A stretch of 10,130 nt of DNA, taken from the NCBI GenBank assembly GCA_022776205.1, contig JALFIK010000219.1, forward strand, positions 1 to 10,130. The letters run 5' to 3'. Position 1 is the stretch's first letter. Each line of letters starts with the position of its first letter. Positions 5,407 through 10,130 of this stretch are shown piece by piece. Origin of the DNA: Eubacterium sp. (GTDB taxonomy: Bacteria; Bacillota; Clostridia; Lachnospirales; Lachnospiraceae). The notes beneath the pieces were generated by a model that did not search any database, was not told the origin of the DNA, and saw only the letters and a program-made list of their open reading frames with translations. A program made the position numbers and the translations under genes.

Positions 5407-6738
5407 TCAGTATTTATAAAGATAGGCTTCTGTCTCCCAGGAAGAAACCTGACGGCAGTATTCATGCCACTCCTGTCTCTTGGCCTTCAGATATTTTGCA
5501 CTGATATGCTCTCCTAACACACTCTGTACAAACGTATCTTCTTCAAAGGCATCGCAGGCTTCCCCAAGGGTTGTCGGAAGACATTCCACGTTCCTCCGGG
5601 CAATTTCTTCTTTTGAAAGGGAGTACATATTCTCAATAATCGGTTCCGGTGGTTCGAGTTCATTTTCAATGCCATCCAGGCCTGCAGCCAGGCACAGTGC
5701 CATGACAAGGTATGGGTTTGCGGCCGGATCCGGACTTCTGAATTCAATTCTTGTTCCCGCACCCCTCGCTGCCGGAATCCGAATCAGAGGGCTACGGTTA
5801 ATGGAAGACCAGGAGATTGCCACCGGAGCCTCATAGCCCGGGACAAGCCGTTTATAAGAGTTGACAAGGGGATTACATATACAGGACATTCCTCTCGCAT
5901 GTTTAATAAGACCTGCAATAAAATGATAGCATTCTTTATTGAGCCCCATCGGATCCTTCTTGTCAAAGAAAATATTCTTTCCTTCTTTCGAAAGGGACAT
6001 ATTAATGTGCATCCCCGAACCATCCACTCCGTTGATTGGTTTGGGCATAAAGGTCGCATACAGGCCGTGCCGTTTTGCAATCGTCTTTACAACCATTTTA
6101 AATGTCATAATATTGTCTGCCGTCACCAGGGCATTATCATATTTAAAATCAATCTCGTGCTGGGCAGGTGCCACTTCATGATGGGATGCCTCGATCTCAA
6201 ACCCCATGTCCTCAAGTGTGAGTACAATATCTCTTCTGGCATTTTCTCCCAGGTCAAGGGGTGTCACATCAAAATAACTCGCCCGCTCATGGGTGATATT
6301 GGTCGGCTGCCCGTTTTCATCCGTGTGGAACAGGAAAAATTCACATTCCGGTCCCACATCAAAGGTATATCCCATGCCCGACGCTTTTTTCAGAACCTTC
6401 TTAAGAATGTGTCGGCTGTCTCCCTCAAAAGGAACGCCGTTCGGACGATAAACATCGCACATAAATCTTGCCACTTTCCCATGCTGTGGACGCCACGGAA
6501 GGATCTCAAAAGTATTCAGATCCGGATACAGATACATATCAGACTCTTCAATACGGACAAACCCCTCAATGGAAGATCCATCAAACATACATTTATTATC
6601 CAGTGCTTTTTCAAGCTGGCTGGCTGTAATTGCCACATTCTTCAGTGTGCCGAACACATCCGTAAACTGGAGTCTTATAAACTGGACATCTTTTTCTTCC
6701 ACAAGTTCAATAATATCCTGCTTTGTATAATTTTTCAT
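5407..6738 (-). CDS. glnA: Glutamine synthetase, type I-alpha
   Basis: Glutamine synthetase condenses glutamate and ammonia to glutamine using ATP (EC 6.3.1.2), as a cytoplasmic dodecamer. The 443-residue length and sequence match the GSI-alpha class of Firmicutes. Visible motifs are MFDGSSIEGF (51-60, with catalytic Asp53), metal-binding Glu131/Glu133 in GPECEFF, EASHHEVAPAQHEIDF (183-198, with Glu188 and Glu195), GSGMHINMSL (240-249, His244), NSYKRLVPGYEAP (293-305, Glu303 flap) and GTRIEFRSPDPAANPY (328-343). Arg62 corresponds to the Bacillus residue used in feedback inhibition. I see no adenylylation-site tyrosine motif, so control is likely by feedback and by regulator binding. The C-terminal tyrosine ending resembles Bacillus GlnA. 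The ATG has GGGAG at about seven bases. It lies 31 bp after carB, which spends glutamine-derived nitrogen, and 38 bp before the ANTAR gene. Confidence 0.97.
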   Translation of the reverse strand: MKNYTKQDIIELVEEKDVQFIRLQFTDVFGTLKNVAITASQLEKALDNKCMFDGSSIEGFVRIEESDMYLYPDLNTFEILPWRPQHGKVARFMCDVYRPNGVPFEGDSRHILKKVLKKASGMGYTFDVGPECEFFLFHTDENGQPTNITHERASYFDVTPLDLGENARRDIVLTLEDMGFEIEASHHEVAPAQHEIDFKYDNALVTADNIMTFKMVVKTIAKRHGLYATFMPKPINGVDGSGMHINMSLSKEGKNIFFDKKDPMGLNKECYHFIAGLIKHARGMSCICNPLVNSYKRLVPGYEAPVAISWSSINRSPLIRIPAARGAGTRIEFRSPDPAANPYLVMALCLAAGLDGIENELEPPEPIIENMYSLSKEEIARRNVECLPTTLGEACDAFEEDTFVQSVLGEHISAKYLKAKRQEWHEYCRQVSSWETEAYLYKY

Positions 6739-6769
6739 TTATCTTCTCCCAATTATTCTTCCGGAAATA

Positions 6770-9700
6770 CTACTCAAATTTCCCTTCTCTTTCCTCTTCC
6801 TTCTCCCGGTCAATTGTCGCGATATCCACAAGGGACAGATTCCCTCTGCAGGAAGATTCCAGACTGGTAAGCAGTGCATTTGCCGTATCCAGGGAAGTCA
6901 GGCAATTCACTCCTGTCTCAACCGCATGACGACGGATGACAAAACCATCTTTACTTCTCTCGATTCCCTGGGACGGTGTGTCAATAATAAGGTCGATCTG
7001 ATGGCCAAGAATCAGGTCAAGCAGATTCGGATGGGCCTCCTCAATCTTATTAACCCTTTTTGCCGGAACACCGTTACTCTGCAGACACTTGCAGGTACTT
7101 CTCGTCGCATAAATTTCATAACCAAGGGCAGCAAATCGTCTTCCGACCTCCACGGCATCCAGTTTATCGGAATCTTTCACCGTCATGATCATCTTTTTAT
7201 GACGCGGAAGATCCACACCGGATCCTAGGAAAGCCTTGTATAATGCCTCTTCGTAATTTTTTGAGATACCAAGACATTCTCCCGTTGACTTCATTTCCGG
7301 TCCGAGGCTGATATCTGCACCGCGGATTTTCTCGAAGGAGAATACCGGCATCTTAATTGCCCAGTAAGGAGATTCCGGCTGCAGTCCGGTCTCATAACCA
7401 AGGTCTTTCAACTTTAGTCCTGTCATGACTTTTGTCGCCAGATCCACAATCGGGATACCGGTAACCTTGCTGATATACGGAACGGTTCTTGAAGAACGTG
7501 GATTCACCTCAATGACATATACTTCTTCCTGATAGACGATAAACTGTATATTGATCAGGCCAATTACATGAAGGGCTTTTGCAAGGAGTTTTGTATAGTG
7601 AGCAATAACTTTCTTGATCTTCGGAGAAAGATCTCTTGCCGGATAGACCGAAATACTGTCACCTGAATGGATTCCCGCACGCTCAACATGCTGCATGATG
7701 CCCGGAATAACAATTTCCTCTCCGTCACACACTGCATCCACTTCCACCTCAACGCCCATCAGATATTTGTCGATGAGAATCGGATGTTCCTGGGCATACC
7801 GCTGGATAATATCCATAAACTCTTCCACATCTTCATCACTGATGGCAATCTGCATACCCTGTCCGCCAAGAACATAGGAAGGACGGATCAAAACCGGATA
7901 ACCAATCTCATTTGCCGTCCTGATGGCCTCTTCTTTTGTAAATACCGTACCTCCCTTCGGACGAGGAATACAGCATTCTTCCAGAATCTGGTCAAAAAGT
8001 TCTCTGTCCTCAGCCGCATCTACATTTTCTGCGCTGGTACCGAGGATTGGAACGCCGATTTTATTTAATTTTTCCGTCAGTTTAATCGCAGTCTGCCCAC
8101 CGAACTGCACAACCGCTCCATCCGGTTTCTCGAGCTCCACAATATGCTCCACATCTTCTTCCGTAAGCGGCTCAAAATAAAGCTTATCTGCAATATCAAA
8201 GTCCGTACTTACGGTTTCCGGATTGTTATTTACGATAATCGTCTCATATCCCATTTCCTTAAAAGCCCACACACTGTGAACGGAACAGTAGTCAAACTCG
8301 ATTCCCTGACCGATTCGAATCGGACCGGAACCAAGAACCATGATCTTCTTTTTGTCAGAGACATCTTCCACTTCATTGAAGCTTCCGAAACAGGAATAAT
8401 AATATGGAGTTTCTGCCGCGAATTCCGCTGCACAGGTATCAACAACTTTATAGGCCGGAACAATATCCATCTGTCTTCGAAGATTCTTCACATAATCCTC
8501 ACTCTGGCCGATCAGTTCTCCGATTACTTTATCCGGGAACTCCATCTCTTTGGCACGAAGAAGCAGCTCCCGGTCGATTTCCGGTGCATTTTTCAATTCT
8601 GCTTCCATCATTACAATATTATTAAACTTATCGATAAACCATCGGTCAATCTTCGTGATATCATGAATCAGTGCCGGATCCATCTTACGGCGGAGCGCCT
8701 CGGCAATGCAGTAAATCCGAAGGTCATCGACAATATGAAGATGCTCTTCGAGTTCCTGATCGCTCAGCTTATCAAAATCCCCGTGCATCAGACTGTCCAC
8801 ATGCTGCTCTAAAGAACGAAGAGCCTTCATGAGTGCACCTTCAAAATTCGTGCAGATGCTCATAACTTCTCCAGTCGCTTTCATCTGTGTGGTCAGATGG
8901 CGGGATGCAGAAATGAATTTATCAAAAGGAAGCCGCGGAACTTTGACAACACAATAATCAAGAGCCGGCTCAAAACTTGCATAAGTTTTTCCGGTTACCG
9001 CATTCTTAATCTCATCAAGGTGATATCCCAGGGCAATCTTGGCCGTCACTTTCGCGATTGGATAACCGGTTGCCTTGGATGCTAAGGCAGAAGAACGGCT
9101 CACACGGGGATTTACCTCAATGACACAGTAATCAAAGGTATCCGGATTCAGGGCAAACTGTACATTACATCCGCCCTCCACGCCTAATTCGTCAATAATA
9201 TTTAAGGCTGAATTACGAAGCATCTGATATTCTTTATCCCCCAGCGTCTGGGACGGAGCCACAACAATACTGTCACCGGTATGCACACCGACAGGATCGA
9301 TATTTTCCATATTACATACTGTAATGCAGGTACCGTTTCCGTCACGCATTACTTCGTACTCGATTTCTTTCCATCCCGCAATGGATTTCTCGACAAGGAC
9401 CTGTCCGACACGGCTTAAACGCAGACCATTCTGAATAATTTCCACAAACTCTTCTTCATTTTCCGCGATTCCGCCACCGCTTCCGCCTAAAGTATAGGCC
9501 GGACGAAGCACAACAGGAAATCCGATCTGCCGGGCATATACAAGCCCTTCTTCCACATCCGTTACAATCTGGCTCGGTGCGATCGGCTCCCCGATCTTTT
9601 CCATGGTCTCCTTAAATTCTTCCCGGTCCTCCGCTTTCCGGATCGTCTTTCCCGTCGTCCCGATAAGCTTTACTTTATGCTCTTTTAAAAATCCGCACTC

Positions 9701-10009
9701 ATCCAGCTCCATGGCAATATTGAGGGCTGCCTGGCCGCCCAGTGTCGGCAGAAGACTGTCCGGAGAAACTTTCAGGATAATATTCTTAATCACTTCCGGT
9801 GTTAACGGTTCAATGAAAACCTCATCTGCGATATCCTTATCCGTCATGATTGTCGCCGGATTTGAATTTACAAGAACAACATGGATTCCTTCTTCTTTCA
9901 GGGAACGACATGCCTGGGTTCCCGCATAATCAAATTCTGCTGCCTGGCCGATAACGATCGGACCGGAACCGATTACAAGAACTTTTTTAATACTGGCATT
10001 CTTAGGCAT
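6770..10009 (-). CDS. carB: Carbamoyl-phosphate synthase large subunit
   Basis: CarB uses ammonia delivered from CarA, bicarbonate and two ATP to make carbamoyl phosphate (EC 6.3.5.5) for arginine and pyrimidine synthesis. The 1079-residue protein has the full layout: first ATP-grasp half (about 1-400, with GSGPIVIGQAAEFDYAG at 14-30 and VIEVNPRVSRSSALAS at 296-311), oligomerisation domain (about 401-553), second ATP-grasp half (about 554-935, GSGPIRIGQGIEFDY at 560-574 and VIEVNPRSSRTVPY at 832-845) and an MGS-like allosteric domain (about 936-1079). I choose ATG at 10009, inside the end of carA. GGAGG lies nine bases before it, whereas an in-frame TTG at 10018 directly abuts that GGAGG and is unlikely to be used. 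The 8-bp overlap with carA suggests translational coupling of the two subunits. The C-terminus ends in a charged tail (DREKEEEREGKFE). Confidence 0.97.
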   Translation of the reverse strand: MPKNASIKKVLVIGSGPIVIGQAAEFDYAGTQACRSLKEEGIHVVLVNSNPATIMTDKDIADEVFIEPLTPEVIKNIILKVSPDSLLPTLGGQAALNIAMELDECGFLKEHKVKLIGTTGKTIRKAEDREEFKETMEKIGEPIAPSQIVTDVEEGLVYARQIGFPVVLRPAYTLGGSGGGIAENEEEFVEIIQNGLRLSRVGQVLVEKSIAGWKEIEYEVMRDGNGTCITVCNMENIDPVGVHTGDSIVVAPSQTLGDKEYQMLRNSALNIIDELGVEGGCNVQFALNPDTFDYCVIEVNPRVSRSSALASKATGYPIAKVTAKIALGYHLDEIKNAVTGKTYASFEPALDYCVVKVPRLPFDKFISASRHLTTQMKATGEVMSICTNFEGALMKALRSLEQHVDSLMHGDFDKLSDQELEEHLHIVDDLRIYCIAEALRRKMDPALIHDITKIDRWFIDKFNNIVMMEAELKNAPEIDRELLLRAKEMEFPDKVIGELIGQSEDYVKNLRRQMDIVPAYKVVDTCAAEFAAETPYYYSCFGSFNEVEDVSDKKKIMVLGSGPIRIGQGIEFDYCSVHSVWAFKEMGYETIIVNNNPETVSTDFDIADKLYFEPLTEEDVEHIVELEKPDGAVVQFGGQTAIKLTEKLNKIGVPILGTSAENVDAAEDRELFDQILEECCIPRPKGGTVFTKEEAIRTANEIGYPVLIRPSYVLGGQGMQIAISDEDVEEFMDIIQRYAQEHPILIDKYLMGVEVEVDAVCDGEEIVIPGIMQHVERAGIHSGDSISVYPARDLSPKIKKVIAHYTKLLAKALHVIGLINIQFIVYQEEVYVIEVNPRSSRTVPYISKVTGIPIVDLATKVMTGLKLKDLGYETGLQPESPYWAIKMPVFSFEKIRGADISLGPEMKSTGECLGISKNYEEALYKAFLGSGVDLPRHKKMIMTVKDSDKLDAVEVGRRFAALGYEIYATRSTCKCLQSNGVPAKRVNKIEEAHPNLLDLILGHQIDLIIDTPSQGIERSKDGFVIRRHAVETGVNCLTSLDTANALLTSLESSCRGNLSLVDIATIDREKEEEREGKFE

Positions 10010-10130
10010 CTTTCGCAACCTCCATCATATTCATAAATTCTTCAAACAAAAAGTCAGAATCATTCGGTCCCGGACAGGCCTCCGGATGGAACTGCACGGT
10101 CATCACATTCTTTCCAAGATAATGAATCCC
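10002..10130 (-). CDS. carA: Carbamoyl-phosphate synthase small subunit, C-terminal end (partial)
   Basis: The last 42 residues of CarA, the glutamine-hydrolysing subunit, are present; the rest lies beyond the right edge. The frame reads GIHYLGKNVMTVQFHPEACP and ends in EEFMNMMEVAKDA. FHPEA carries the His and Glu of the class I glutamine amidotransferase catalytic triad, and the following PGPNDS segment is typical of CarA. The nucleophile Cys lies upstream, outside the window. The TAA stop (10004-10002) falls inside the first codons of carB, giving an 8-bp overlap. The position directly before carB leaves little doubt about identity. Confidence 0.95.
   Translation of the reverse strand, partial: GIHYLGKNVMTVQFHPEACPGPNDSDFLFEEFMNMMEVAKDA

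Noticed and set aside
6759..6767. Repeated CTTCCGGAA palindromes (near 808, 3950 and 6759) as a shared operator
   Set aside because: Two of the three sit within coding sequence and are explained by common codons for Leu-Pro-Glu or Pro-Glu-Glu. The spacing to starts differs and there is no wider similarity.
5899..6870. A 323-codon open frame on the plus strand opposite glnA and the end of carB
   Set aside because: It lies antisense to two certain genes. Its translation is rich in His, Ile, Phe and Arg with no recognisable motif, and it is explained by codon bias of the minus-strand genes.
8144..8812. A 222-codon open frame on the plus strand inside carB
   Set aside because: It is fully antisense to an intact CarB coding region. 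The composition is typical of a shadow frame and there is no family resemblance.
10010..10018. TTG at 10018 as the carB start
   Set aside because: It directly touches the GGAGG ribosome site, leaving no spacing. The ATG at 10009 has nine bases and gives the usual CarB N-terminus.

Overview
The window looks like chromosomal DNA of a low-to-moderate GC, Gram-positive, anaerobic-type Firmicute. Class Clostridia, probably a Lachnospiraceae relative, is the best guess. The reasons are the LL-diaminopimelate aminotransferase (DapL) route to lysine, a GSI-alpha glutamine synthetase followed by an ANTAR-domain regulator (the clostridial glnA-nitR arrangement), purine-rich Shine-Dalgarno sites, and a YknX/YknY-type export module. 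The genus cannot be fixed from this stretch. All recognisable genes lie on the minus strand, so transcription runs from high to low coordinates.

Region 1 (10130 down to about 2606) is a tightly packed run: the 3' end of carA, then carB, glnA, an ANTAR-domain regulator (nitR-like), dapF and dapL. carA and carB overlap by 8 bp and the other gaps are 31-38 bp. A large two-tier hairpin with a T-rich tract follows dapL and looks like the intrinsic terminator of the run. Functionally this is a nitrogen block. Glutamine synthetase makes glutamine, carbamoyl-phosphate synthetase spends it on arginine and pyrimidines, the ANTAR protein is a likely antiterminator of nitrogen genes, and DapL plus DapF give two consecutive steps to meso-diaminopimelate for lysine and peptidoglycan.

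Region 2 (about 2605 to 2430) is an AT-rich intergenic stretch. It holds a candidate extended -10 promoter whose -10 element lies inside an 8-bp inverted repeat, plus a pair of 8-bp direct repeats 21 bp apart further upstream.

Region 3 (2429 down to the window edge) encodes a membrane-anchored HlyD/YknX-type adaptor with unusually large acidic insertions, then a MacB/YknY-type ABC ATPase. The FtsX/MacB-like permease expected next would start at or just beyond base 1.

Most genes are recognisable housekeeping families. The parts most worth a second look are the degenerate receiver of the ANTAR protein and its operon position, the acidic low-complexity segments of the adaptor, and the repeat-rich promoter of the export operon. 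No CRISPR array, tRNA, rRNA, insertion sequence or prophage signal was seen. The window does not clearly contain a new biological system.
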